From Dehalococcoidia bacterium (GTDB taxonomy: Bacteria; Chloroflexota; Dehalococcoidia; UBA2979): a stretch of DNA of 64,000 bases. The notes below the pieces were generated by a model. It made no database searches. It saw only the letters and a program-made list of their open reading frames with translations, and had not been told where the DNA came from. The position numbers were made by a program, and so were the translations under genes. Positions within the stretch are counted from its first letter, which is position 1; every line of letters starts with the position of its first letter. The stretch covers positions 1 through 64,000 of the forward strand of contig JANQNP010000010.1 in assembly GCA_028279505.1 (NCBI GenBank). The letters are read 5' to 3'. This document shows, one piece after another, positions 25,007 through 33,615 of this stretch.

Positions 25007-25948
25007 TCATCGTACGGGTGGCGTCGCCGCTCCCTCAATAGCATCGAGGACCGCGGCACGATCACGGGCATCGACCCAGCGGATCCGCTCGTCGTCGTCC
25101 CGGAACCAGGTGCCCTGCATTCGAATCAGCCGGTGCGTCGCCGTCTGGGTCCGTTCCAGCGCCTCCGCTGGCGTCCAGCTCCCATCGAGGACGTGCAGCG
25201 CCTCCGCGTAGCCGATCGAGCGCAGCGCGTCGAACGCGTCGCCGTGCGCTGCGACGAGCGCACGCGTCTCCTCCACGAGCCCCGCGTCGTACATCGCCGC
25301 GGCGCGCGCATCGGCGCGCGCGTAGAGCTCCTCCCGAGGCCAGCGCAACCCAACGGCGTTCCAGGTGAAGTCAGGCGGCTCGGTCGCAAGCGGCGGCACC
25401 GGCTCCCCGGTGGCGTCGATGATCTCGAGGGCGCGAATCACCCGCCGTACGTTGCTCGCCTCAATCCGACCGGCCGAGGCGGGATCGGCCGCCTCGAGGC
25501 GCGCGTGCAACGCCGCCGCCCCCTCGCGAGCGACGAACCCTTCGAGGTCCGTGCGGAACGCGGGGTTCGGCGCCACTCGCGGAACGGCGTGCCCCTCGAG
25601 CAGCGCCCACGCGTAGTGTCCCGTACCCGCGAGGAGCAACGGCAGCTTGCCGCGCCCCCAGATGTCGTCGAGGGCGACACGCGCCCGCTCCAGCCAGTCC
25701 ACCAGCGTCCACGGCGCATCAGGCTCGACGATCTCGACCAGGTAGTGACGGACGGCGGCTTGTTCCTCCGCGGTCGGGGCCGCGGTGCCGATCCGCATCC
25801 CGCGGCGGATCTGCCTCGAATCAGCCGAGACCACCTCGACGGGCAGCCGCTCTGCGAGGTCGACGGCGACCGCCGTCTTGCCGGACGCGGTCGCGCCGAA
25901 GAGGGCAACGAGGTGCCGCGAGCCGGGGTCGCCGCGGTCGGGCGTCAC
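25007..25948 (-). CDS. miaA: tRNA dimethylallyltransferase
   Basis: 313 residues. Adds a dimethylallyl group to A37 of tRNAs reading UNN codons. The P-loop GATASGKT, the DSRQIRRGMRIGTAAPT motif, the GTGHYAWALLEG segment and the NVRRVIRALEI helix fit MiaA. The start overlaps the tpiA stop by 4 bp, placing it in a tpiA-miaA-dapF-GNAT unit. Confidence 0.94.
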   Translation of the reverse strand: MTPDRGDPGSRHLVALFGATASGKTAVAVDLAERLPVEVVSADSRQIRRGMRIGTAAPTAEEQAAVRHYLVEIVEPDAPWTLVDWLERARVALDDIWGRGKLPLLLAGTGHYAWALLEGHAVPRVAPNPAFRTDLEGFVAREGAAALHARLEAADPASAGRIEASNVRRVIRALEIIDATGEPVPPLATEPPDFTWNAVGLRWPREELYARADARAAAMYDAGLVEETRALVAAHGDAFDALRSIGYAEALHVLDGSWTPAEALERTQTATHRLIRMQGTWFRDDDERIRWVDARDRAAVLDAIEGAATPPVR

Positions 25949-26730
25949 GCCTCGGAGAGGCGGTGAGCATGCGCGAACGCGCCGCAGATCGAGGCGAACT
26001 CGCTCGCCTGTAGCGACGCCCCACCGACGAGCGCGCCGTCGATGTCCGGCTGCGCGGCAAGGTCGGAGGCGTTGTCCGCGTTCACCGAGCCTCCGTACTG
26101 GATCCGGATCAGCGCGCCGGTCGATTCACTGAAGCGGTCCGCGACGATCGAGCGGACGGCCGACGCGGCCTCCTGCGCGATCTCCGGCGTGGCTGCCCGC
26201 CCGCTGCCGATCGCCCAAACCGGCTCGTAGGCAATGACCGTGCCGATCGGCAGGGTCCGCAGGCCCTCGAATGCCGCGTGGAGCTGCCGGCGGAGCACGT
26301 CCTCCGTCGTGCCGGCCTCCCGTTCCGCCTCGAGCTCGCCGACCGCGAGGATCGGCGTCAAGCCCGCGTCGATCACCGACCGGAACTTGTGATTCGTCTG
26401 TTCATCGGTCTCGCCGAAGACGTGCCGGCGCTCCGAGTGGCCGATCAGCACGTGGCTGACGGTCCCGACGAGCATCGCCGCGCTCTGCTCACCGGTGAAC
26501 GCGCCCTCCGTCTCCCAGTGAACGTTCTGCGCGCCGACCTGCAGCGTGCCCTCGGACAGCGCGTCCGTCGCGTCTGCGAGCCACGGCGTCGGCGGGCAGA
26601 TCACGATCTCGATGTCGGTGATGCCATCGAGGGCTGCTCGCAGCGCGTGAAGCAGCTCGGCCGCGTGGCTCCGAGTGCCGTGCATCTTCCAGTTGCCGCC
26701 CACGATCGGGACACGGGTCGCGTCGGCCAT
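25945..26730 (-). CDS. tpiA: Triosephosphate isomerase
   Basis: 261 residues, full-length TIM barrel. Substrate and catalytic motifs are visible: GGNWKMHG (Lys), IGHSERR (His), AYEPVWAIGSG (Glu) and the phosphate-binding YGGSVN and LVGGASL. It sits between the phosphoglycerate-mutase-like gene and miaA. pgk is close upstream, so this is a glycolytic cluster. Confidence 0.96.
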   Translation of the reverse strand: MADATRVPIVGGNWKMHGTRSHAAELLHALRAALDGITDIEIVICPPTPWLADATDALSEGTLQVGAQNVHWETEGAFTGEQSAAMLVGTVSHVLIGHSERRHVFGETDEQTNHKFRSVIDAGLTPILAVGELEAEREAGTTEDVLRRQLHAAFEGLRTLPIGTVIAYEPVWAIGSGRAATPEIAQEAASAVRSIVADRFSESTGALIRIQYGGSVNADNASDLAAQPDIDGALVGGASLQASEFASICGAFAHAHRLSEA

Positions 26731-26739
26731 CGCTCGCTC

Positions 26740-27516
26740 CTAGGGCCCGAACGGCTCGAGGCGCCCGGTATGCGCGAGGGCGAGTGGGATCACCTCACAG
26801 GCCCGGATCGTGCCCAGCACGCCGCGCGCGCAGCCCAGCTCGGAGAAGTAGTGCGTCTCGTCGGGCAGCGTGCGGCGGCCGGTCATTAGCAGCGGCACCG
26901 GGTGCCAGGTGTCGCCGTCCTCGATGGCCGGAGCAGAGCGGTCGCCGGTGACGATCAGGAGGTCCGGCTCGAGCAACATGATCGCCGGCACGGCATTGTC
27001 GAACGCGGCGATCGCGGTCCGCTTCGCAGCGAACCGCTCGGCCTGCTCGCTCGGAAACTCCGGGCGGTGGTGCACGATGAAGCAGTCGAAGTCGGCCCAG
27101 CGGGCCGAGACCGTCTCGATCAGCGCCGCCGGGTCCCCGGCCGGTGACAACGCCTCCAGTCCCGCCCGCTCCGCGAGCGCCGCGTGTGTCGCCGAGTCGG
27201 TGACGACAACCGCGTTGAGCCCCCAGCGCTCGCCGAACGGCTCGACGGCGGCGCCCTCATCGAGCGAGGTGGTCAGCGGGTCGTACCCCAGCAGCGCCAT
27301 GAAGGCTGTCGCCGGCCCGGGCGTGATACCGCGCGCCACAGGCATGAGCTGCCCGAGCGATCCCTGCTCGGCCATGCGGTCGAGGTACTTCGTGTCCGCA
27401 TCCTCGAGCTCGGTGCGGCCACGCGTATTCGGCAGCCCCCCGAGGCCGTCGAACACATAGATCACGATCTTGGTACTGGCGGAGCGCAGGAGGCCTCGCG
27501 CGACGTCGGTCGTCAT
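26740..27516 (-). CDS. Truncated, degenerate ApgM-type phosphoglycerate mutase homologue
   Basis: 258 residues against ~400 in archaeal-type cofactor-independent phosphoglycerate mutases. The frame IYVFDGLGGLP and GPATAFMALLGYDP aligns with that family. However, the phospho-carrying Ser of the usual PGSDT is Pro (GPAT, 67-70), TGDHST has become TGDRSA (His to Arg, 191-195), and the inserted domain is missing. Asp23 and His205 (WHPVP) remain. It is probably not a normal mutase. It may have another phosphotransfer or binding role. Gene order pgk - this - tpiA keeps it in the glycolytic cluster. Confidence 0.7.
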   Translation of the reverse strand: MTTDVARGLLRSASTKIVIYVFDGLGGLPNTRGRTELEDADTKYLDRMAEQGSLGQLMPVARGITPGPATAFMALLGYDPLTTSLDEGAAVEPFGERWGLNAVVVTDSATHAALAERAGLEALSPAGDPAALIETVSARWADFDCFIVHHRPEFPSEQAERFAAKRTAIAAFDNAVPAIMLLEPDLLIVTGDRSAPAIEDGDTWHPVPLLMTGRRTLPDETHYFSELGCARGVLGTIRACEVIPLALAHTGRLEPFGP

Positions 27517-27574
27517 GCGGCCATCGTATCGTGCGCGGGGTGCGATGCCGTCCTCGGTGGGGCGACCGTGCGCC

Positions 27575-28759
27575 TCACTTGGCGTCGATCAACGCCTCGA
27601 GGCCGGGCAACGAACGGCCCTCGAGCAGCTGCAGCGACGCGCCGCCGCCGGTCGAGCAGTGCGAGATGCGGTCGGTCACCCCGGCGCGCGCGACGGCCGC
27701 CGCCGTCTCGCCGCCGCCGACCACCGTAGTCGCATCGTCGAGATCCGCGAGGAGCCGCGCAACCTCGAGCGATCCGCGATCGAACGGCTCGCGCTCGAAC
27801 AGGCCCATCGGGCCGTTCCAGGCGATCGTCCGCATCGGCGCCAGGGCGGCGCGGAAGTCGTCGATCGTGTCGGGACCCACGTCGAGGATCCGGAAGTCCG
27901 GCGGGATGAGGTTCACGGAAACGGCGTCGACGGTCTCGCCGGCCGCGTCGCTGATCACCACATCGCGGGGCAGCACGAGCTTGAGGTCCGGCCGCTGCGC
28001 CGCCTTGCGCATGACGTTGAACGCGTCCTCGATGCGGTCGGGTTCTGCGAGCGAGGCACCGACGTCGATCCCCTGCGCCATGAGGAAGGTGTTCGCGATC
28101 CCGCCGCCGACGCAGATCACGTCGGCTTGGTCGCAGAGGTGATCCAGGATCGCCAGCTTCTCCGTGACCTTCGCCCCACCGAGGACCAGACCGAGCGGTC
28201 GCTGCGGGTCGTCGATCACGCGGCTCAGGTAGTCGACCTCGCGCTCCATCAGCAGGCCGGCGACGCCGGGCAAGTGCTGTGGCACACCAACCACCGAGGC
28301 GTGCGCGCGGTGGGCGGTGCCGAACGCGTCGCTCACGTAGACGTCGGCGAGCTCGGCCAGCGCGCGAGCAAACTCCGGGTCGTTCGCCTCCTCTTCGGGG
28401 TGGAAGCGCACGTTCTCGAGCAGCACGATCTCGCCCGGTTCGAGCGCGTCGACCGCGGCCTTCGCCTCGGGGCCGATGCATTCTGTGACGGAGCGGATCT
28501 CCTGCTCCATGAGCGAGGAGAGATGGGCGGCGACCGGCGCGTTGCGCAGCTCCTCGACGACCTCGCCGCCCGGACGGCCGCGGTGAGAGCAGATGACGGT
28601 ACGCGCGCCCGCGCCCTGCAGCGCCCAGATCGTGGGGATCGACTCGCGGAGGCGATGGTCGTCCAGGATCCGGCCGTTGACGAACTGCACGTTGTAGTCG
28701 ACGCGCAGGAACACGCGCTTCCCGTGCAGATCAATGTCCCGAATCGTCTGCTTTCTCAT
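27575..28759 (-). CDS. pgk: Phosphoglycerate kinase
   Basis: 394 residues. It has RVDYNVQF near the start, SHRGRPGG, LLENVRFHPEEE, GGAKVTEKL and the C-terminal TVVGGGETAAAV and HCSTGGGASLQLLEG, all family signatures. It transfers phosphate between 1,3-bisphosphoglycerate and ADP. The start at MRKQTIRDID has GGAG 8 nt upstream. An ATG 18 bp earlier is less well placed. Confidence 0.96.
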   Translation of the reverse strand: MRKQTIRDIDLHGKRVFLRVDYNVQFVNGRILDDHRLRESIPTIWALQGAGARTVICSHRGRPGGEVVEELRNAPVAAHLSSLMEQEIRSVTECIGPEAKAAVDALEPGEIVLLENVRFHPEEEANDPEFARALAELADVYVSDAFGTAHRAHASVVGVPQHLPGVAGLLMEREVDYLSRVIDDPQRPLGLVLGGAKVTEKLAILDHLCDQADVICVGGGIANTFLMAQGIDVGASLAEPDRIEDAFNVMRKAAQRPDLKLVLPRDVVISDAAGETVDAVSVNLIPPDFRILDVGPDTIDDFRAALAPMRTIAWNGPMGLFEREPFDRGSLEVARLLADLDDATTVVGGGETAAAVARAGVTDRISHCSTGGGASLQLLEGRSLPGLEALIDAK

Positions 28760-28897
28760 CCGGGGCTCTCCATGCACATGCGCAACCGGTTCGAGGTGCG
28801 AGTTGAGGGGAGCAAGCGGGATCCGGGGGGACGGTGGCCGGGATGATAGGCAGCGCCCCCCTCACGGGCAATGGCGCTTTGGCACATCTTCCGAGGC

Positions 28898-29923
28898 CTA
28901 CGTCACCCGACCGATCGCCTGCGATGCGTACTCGGTGAGTCGCTCCAGCTGCTCGCTCCCGATGCCCACATCCTCCAGTACCGCAATCGCCTGGTCCCGC
29001 TCATCGATAGCCCGGCGCTCGGTGGCCTCACGGCCGCCGCCGGACTCGATCAACGTGGCGATCGCACCTAAGTCTTCATCGGCACGTGGTGCGGTTTCGT
29101 AAAGGGCCTGTAGTCGTTCGGCAGCGTCGTCGTCGCCCTCGAGGACCGTGACCACGGGGTACGTCATCTTCCGCGAGCGCAGATCGTCCTGCACCGGCTT
29201 ACCCGTGACCGCGGGGTCGCCCCAGATCCCGAGCACGTCGTCGACCATCTGGAACCCGAGACCGATGTGCCGTCCTGCCGTGCGGTACGCCCGGACGACC
29301 GCCTCGTCGGCGCCCGCGATGATTGCACCGATCGCGAGCGGGGCCGAGAACATCGCCGCCGTCTTGCCACCCGCCATCGTCAGGTACTCGGCGACGCTGA
29401 CATCGCGCCGCTCCTCGAACGAGATGTCGTGGTACTGGCCCTCGACCAGCTTGAAACAGGCGTCGTCCAGCTCGCGCATCGCGCGGACGGCGAGCGTCGC
29501 CTCGAGCCCGCGATCGGCGAGGCCGTGCATCGCCGTGCGAGCGAGTGTGTACATGCCGTCGCCGGTGTTGATCGCCTGGGCCTCTCCAGCGAACGTCCAC
29601 AGCGTCGGCCGGTCGCGCCGGCGGTCGCTGCGGTCCTCGACATCGTCGTGGAGCAGCGAGAAGTTGTGGACCAGCTCCACCGCCGCGGCCGCCGGCACGG
29701 CGCGCTCGACGTCGCCGCCCGCCAGCTCCGTCGCGAGTAGCAGCCCCGCCGGGCGGATCATCTTCCCCGGCGACGCCTCAACCGGACGCCCCTCGGCGTC
29801 CTCCCATCCGAGGTGGTAGCGCATCCACGCAAAGAGCCCCTCCGGCCGGTCGCCCACCACGGCGCGCATCTCCTCGGTCGTCAGCATCCGGTAGCGCGCG
29901 GCGCGGCTCTCGAGGTCGCTCAT
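28898..29923 (-). CDS. Polyprenyl (geranylgeranyl-type) diphosphate synthase
   Basis: 341 residues. The first Asp-rich motif is DDVED (93-97). The second is incomplete, DDVLGIWGD (228-236), as seen in several bacterial short-chain synthases. GGKTAAMFSAPL and FQMVDD are also family blocks. It condenses isopentenyl diphosphate onto allylic diphosphates for lipid or quinone precursors. Chain length cannot be fixed by eye. Its start overlaps the penicillin-acylase-family stop by 4 bp. Confidence 0.88.
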   Translation of the reverse strand: MSDLESRAARYRMLTTEEMRAVVGDRPEGLFAWMRYHLGWEDAEGRPVEASPGKMIRPAGLLLATELAGGDVERAVPAAAAVELVHNFSLLHDDVEDRSDRRRDRPTLWTFAGEAQAINTGDGMYTLARTAMHGLADRGLEATLAVRAMRELDDACFKLVEGQYHDISFEERRDVSVAEYLTMAGGKTAAMFSAPLAIGAIIAGADEAVVRAYRTAGRHIGLGFQMVDDVLGIWGDPAVTGKPVQDDLRSRKMTYPVVTVLEGDDDAAERLQALYETAPRADEDLGAIATLIESGGGREATERRAIDERDQAIAVLEDVGIGSEQLERLTEYASQAIGRVT

Positions 29924-32280
29924 TCGTCCTCCGTCGGTTCGATCACGAGCGTGCTCTCCGCCGCCGCGGCCACCGCGTCCCGCGTGTACAGCAGCGGGCG
30001 TGTCCGCCCCGCGAGGTACTCGTCGATGCAGTCGTCGTACCGAGGGTGCCCCGGGATCCCGCTGGCGCCCGTCGGGAGCTGGAACGTCGAGCGATCAAAG
30101 TCCGCGAGGTCGATCACCTGCCGGTACGCCGGCGACACCCCGTTCCGGCCGTCCGGAGCCTCGGCGATCGGCGTTGAGACCTGCCAGACCGTGTTCACGT
30201 CGCCGCCGGCGGGCCGCGATCCTCGCGAGAACGCCGCGCCGGCCACCGGGATCGCGCGGAACGGGTGGTCGAAGTGCAGCCGGTGCTGCGCGCCCCACGC
30301 CCACCGCGACGGGTCGGTCCCTTGCTCGGCGCGCAACCCATCGAGGGCGCGCATCACCGCACCCCGCAACACACGGTCGCGCTCCTCGAGGTCCGCGAAC
30401 GCCGGCAGGCGAGGCGCCGATAGCTGGTCGAGCACCCACCCCTGGAGTCGGTAGCTGAACGACGGCTGCGCCGTCCCCGCGCCGGGCTCCTCACCGAACA
30501 CCTCGTACGTGCCGGCTCCGCCGGTGCGCTCCAGGAGGTCCAGTGCGAGCTCGTGGTAGGCCGCTTGCACGACCGCAGCGCCCGGGCCGTCCGGAGCAAG
30601 CACCCCATCCCACTCGCGCAGCACGTCCGCGGTGTCTCGGTCTGGCAGCTGCTCGACGATCAGGTCGCGCAGCGCGACGAGCGCGTTCGACCGCTGATCG
30701 GTCTGGATCGCCTCGAAGGTGCCGACGTCGTGGCGACTGGTTGCCTCGACGAGCGCGGCGATGCGCTCCGCTCGCCACGGCTCGCACCAGTCCTCGCCCA
30801 GCGTCGACGCCGATCCAGGCGCGTTGTTCGCAGCCACGAGGTACCCGGCCGCTGGATCCTCGATTGCCGGTAGCTCGTGGGCTTCGCGGGTCGACGACGG
30901 CCCCTCTGAGCTGGCGCCGTCGGTCGGCAGCAGGCCGTCGCCCGGCGCGCGCCTCGGTACTGAGCCCGCGAGGCGCTGACCGATCGTGCCGTCGACGTGC
31001 GCGTACACGAAGCCGAACGTCGAGCCGTGCCAGCCGTCGATCGCCTCGTGCAGGTCGTCGAGCGACGCCGCGCGCAGCAGCCCGAGGAACGGCGAGGCGA
31101 GGTCGCCGGGCTCGAGGGCGGTACAGCGCAGCGCGATCGCGCGATCCGCGCCCGGCTCGGCGGGTTCGATCACCGGCCCGTGGCGTGTTTCGAGCACCAC
31201 CTCATCGACCGGCTCGGCGCCGCGCACCTCGATGCGCTCGGTGCGCCGCTCCGCGGTGCGCCAACCCTCTGGCGTGCAGTACCGGTCGCGCTGCTGCGGG
31301 TCGACGGTCTCGACGAAGCAGTCGGCGACGTCGGCCATGCCCGCGGTCAGGCCCCAGGCGAGAGTCCTCGTGTGACCGATCGCAATCCCGGGGACGCCGG
31401 GAGCATCCGCCCCGATCGCGTCGATCGCGCCGCCCTGGACGTGGGTGACGTGGAAAAGCCCCGGCAGCCGCGTCTCCACGTGCGGATCCGAGGCCAGCAG
31501 CGGCTTTCCCGTCGCCGAGCGCTCCCCGCCGACGACCCAGGCGTTGGACGCGGCCCCCGCCGGCAGCCCCGCCGCCTGGGCGCTGTGGTAGGCGTGCAGC
31601 AGCCGCTCCGCGCTGCCCGGGTACGGCTCGCCGGTGTGCGTCGCCCGGTGCGTGTCGTAGGCCGGATCGAGAAGCGCCGCCCGCTCCGCTCCGAGCGCGT
31701 GCCGGAGCTTCTCGCGGAGCAGCTCGGTATCCCAGTTCACCGCGAAGCTGAACATCAGCAGGCGGCCGATCAGCATCGTGTCCGCCGGCCGCCACGGCTC
31801 CGGCTCCGTGCCGAGCAGCGTGAACTCCGGCGGCAGCTCCGGCAGCGCGTCGATTCCCGCGTTCACGCCGCGCGCGTACGCCTCGAGGAGTGCGAAGTCT
31901 CGTGGCGCGGCGACTGCGGCGTCGGCGGCCGCCCGCCGCGGGAGCCCCAGCCGGCGCATGAAGCGGTCGCTTCCGAGGAGCGGCGGACCGGCTAGCTCTG
32001 CCAGCCGGCCGGCGGCGACGCGCCGTAGCAGCTCCATCTGGAAGAGGCGGTCCTGCGCGTGCACGTAGCCCTGGCCGAACAGCGCGTCAGCCTCCGTGCA
32101 CGCGAAGACGTGCGGGACGCCGTGCTCGTCCCGGATGACCTCGATGCTGGCGTCCAGGCCAGCGGCCGAGGTGCGGCCATCGACGATCGGGTGGCAGTCG
32201 GACCGCGACGCCGCGCGGCGCGCACGGAGCGCGCCGGGCGCGAGTCCCGCCGCGAGACGCAGCGAACCGAGCGAGATCAC
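29920..32280 (-). CDS. Penicillin acylase family Ntn-hydrolase
   Basis: 786 residues with a self-processing precursor layout. The alpha part (~40-240) has RDEHGVPHVFA and GYVHAQDRLFQMELLRRVAAGRLAEL. The putative nucleophile Ser245 follows at AASNAWVVGG, and the beta part begins there. These enzymes hydrolyse amides such as acyl-homoserine lactones or beta-lactam side chains. No clear signal peptide is visible at the GTG start, unusual for the family. It may be cytoplasmic or start elsewhere. It is coupled to the prenyl synthase gene. Confidence 0.87.
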   Translation of the reverse strand: MISLGSLRLAAGLAPGALRARRAASRSDCHPIVDGRTSAAGLDASIEVIRDEHGVPHVFACTEADALFGQGYVHAQDRLFQMELLRRVAAGRLAELAGPPLLGSDRFMRRLGLPRRAAADAAVAAPRDFALLEAYARGVNAGIDALPELPPEFTLLGTEPEPWRPADTMLIGRLLMFSFAVNWDTELLREKLRHALGAERAALLDPAYDTHRATHTGEPYPGSAERLLHAYHSAQAAGLPAGAASNAWVVGGERSATGKPLLASDPHVETRLPGLFHVTHVQGGAIDAIGADAPGVPGIAIGHTRTLAWGLTAGMADVADCFVETVDPQQRDRYCTPEGWRTAERRTERIEVRGAEPVDEVVLETRHGPVIEPAEPGADRAIALRCTALEPGDLASPFLGLLRAASLDDLHEAIDGWHGSTFGFVYAHVDGTIGQRLAGSVPRRAPGDGLLPTDGASSEGPSSTREAHELPAIEDPAAGYLVAANNAPGSASTLGEDWCEPWRAERIAALVEATSRHDVGTFEAIQTDQRSNALVALRDLIVEQLPDRDTADVLREWDGVLAPDGPGAAVVQAAYHELALDLLERTGGAGTYEVFGEEPGAGTAQPSFSYRLQGWVLDQLSAPRLPAFADLEERDRVLRGAVMRALDGLRAEQGTDPSRWAWGAQHRLHFDHPFRAIPVAGAAFSRGSRPAGGDVNTVWQVSTPIAEAPDGRNGVSPAYRQVIDLADFDRSTFQLPTGASGIPGHPRYDDCIDEYLAGRTRPLLYTRDAVAAAAESTLVIEPTEDE

Positions 32281-32305
32281 GTCGCCAGCGAGGTCGCGCG
32301 CAACC

Positions 32306-32782
32306 TCATGCCGTGGGGCCGGCCGGCGTCGCCTCGCGGCGCATCCGGTCGTCGATCTCGTTGACCTTGCCGATGCGCCGTTCGTGCCGCCCGCCCTCGA
32401 ACTCCGCGTCGCGGAAGGCGCGCAGCACGTCCACGGCCGCGCCGCGGCCGATCGCCCATGCGCCCATCGCCAGGACGTTGCAGTCGGTGTGCTCCCGCGC
32501 GCGGCGCGCGGAGAACGTGTCGTGGCAGAGCCCGCAGCGCACCCCGTGCACCTTGTTCGCCACGATCGAGGGCCCGACCCCGTTGGAGCAGATCAGCACC
32601 CCGAAATCGTGGTCCTCGGCGGCGACGGCCTGCGCGAGCGGCTCCGCGATGTCCGGGTAATCCATGGACTCGAGCGAGTGCGTACCGAAGTCGGTGACCT
32701 CGTCGCCCCAGGCCTTCAGCTCTTCGATCAGGATCGCCTTCAGCTCGAACCCGGCGTGATCGGAACCGATCGCGACTCGCAT
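32306..32782 (-). CDS. rpiB: Ribose 5-phosphate isomerase B
   Basis: 158 residues of the RpiB/LacAB family interconverting ribulose and ribose 5-phosphate. AIGSDHAGFELK opens the protein. The catalytic Cys lies in GVLICSNGVGPSI, and His in RCGLCHDTFSA plus CNVLAMG complete the site. The loop CSNGVGPS differs slightly from the common CGTGIGMS. It is located 25 bp upstream of the acylase gene. Confidence 0.92.
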   Translation of the reverse strand: MRVAIGSDHAGFELKAILIEELKAWGDEVTDFGTHSLESMDYPDIAEPLAQAVAAEDHDFGVLICSNGVGPSIVANKVHGVRCGLCHDTFSARRAREHTDCNVLAMGAWAIGRGAAVDVLRAFRDAEFEGGRHERRIGKVNEIDDRMRREATPAGPTA

Positions 32783-32887
32783 GAGGCCCCCCGCAGCGCT
32801 GCTCGATCGATGGTACTAGAGGCCCCTTCTTGAGCACTCATCCTGAGCACTCGCAGGGCGCCTGCTCGATGCGGCTGCGGGAGCGTC

Positions 32888-33460
32888 TCAGCCGGGCTCA
32901 TCCTCGATCAGTGAACTGACGTCGGTCGCCCCCTCGCGCAGGACCCGCGGCGGCTTCGTCGTCAGGTCGACCACGGTCGACGGGATCCCGCCGTGCCGGT
33001 CGCCACCATCGAGGACCGGCAACAGCTCGCCGAAGAGCGCCGCGACCTCGTCCGCCGAGGTGGCGTCCGGCTCGCCGTGCCGGTTCGCGCTCGTCACCGC
33101 GAGCACGCCACCGCACGCGCGGATCACCGAACGCGCGAACGGGTCGTCCGGCTTGCGAATGCCGATCGTCCCCGATTCGGCCACCACCGGCGCGACGATC
33201 GGTGAGTCCGAGGCCGCGCGCACCACGGCCGTCAGCGCGCCGGGCCACAGCCGGGCGATCCGATCGACAACGTGCGGCTCCGCGAGGTGCGGCAGCACGT
33301 CAACCACCGAATCGAACAACAGCGCGATTGGCTGATTCGCGTCGCGTCCCTTCGCCTCGACAAGGCTCGCGACCGCCTCCGCGTCCGTCGCGAGCGCGGC
33401 GAGACCGTAGACGGTATCGGTCGGGATCCCGGCGATCCCGCCCGCGAGGATCCGGTTCAC
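32888..33460 (-). CDS. tsaC: L-threonylcarbamoyladenylate synthase (TsaC/Sua5)
   Basis: 190 residues from GTG. It makes threonylcarbamoyl-AMP for t6A37 tRNA modification. It has GIPTDTVYGLAALATD, KGRDANQPIALL, WPGALTAVV, GTIGIRKPDDP and LAVTSANRHGEPD. The family normally has about ten more residues before the first strand. In-frame sequence PIFSPADSEHVV precedes the GTG and begins at a CTG (33496) with AAGGGG 7 nt upstream. A CTG start is therefore plausible. Confidence 0.92.
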   Translation of the reverse strand: MNRILAGGIAGIPTDTVYGLAALATDAEAVASLVEAKGRDANQPIALLFDSVVDVLPHLAEPHVVDRIARLWPGALTAVVRAASDSPIVAPVVAESGTIGIRKPDDPFARSVIRACGGVLAVTSANRHGEPDATSADEVAALFGELLPVLDGGDRHGGIPSTVVDLTTKPPRVLREGATDVSSLIEDEPG

Positions 33461-33548
33461 GACGTGCTCGGAGTCGGCCGGTGAGAAGATCGGCAGCGAT
33501 GGTCCCCTTCGGCGCGATCCGCGTCGTTTGTCGCCCGATTGTGCCGCG

Positions 33549-33577
33549 TTGACCGGACTATAGCGGGTGGATAGGCT
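33549..33577 (+). promoter_or_regulatory. Promoter of the guaA-pur gene run
   Basis: TTGACC (33549-33554) and TAGGCT (33572-33577) are spaced by 17 bp, 38 bp before the guaA ATG. The same hexamers recur at the histidine operon promoter. Confidence 0.65.
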
Positions 33578-33615
33578 GCGTTCTTAGCGGTCCACTCCCC
33601 TGGAATCCGTGCCCA

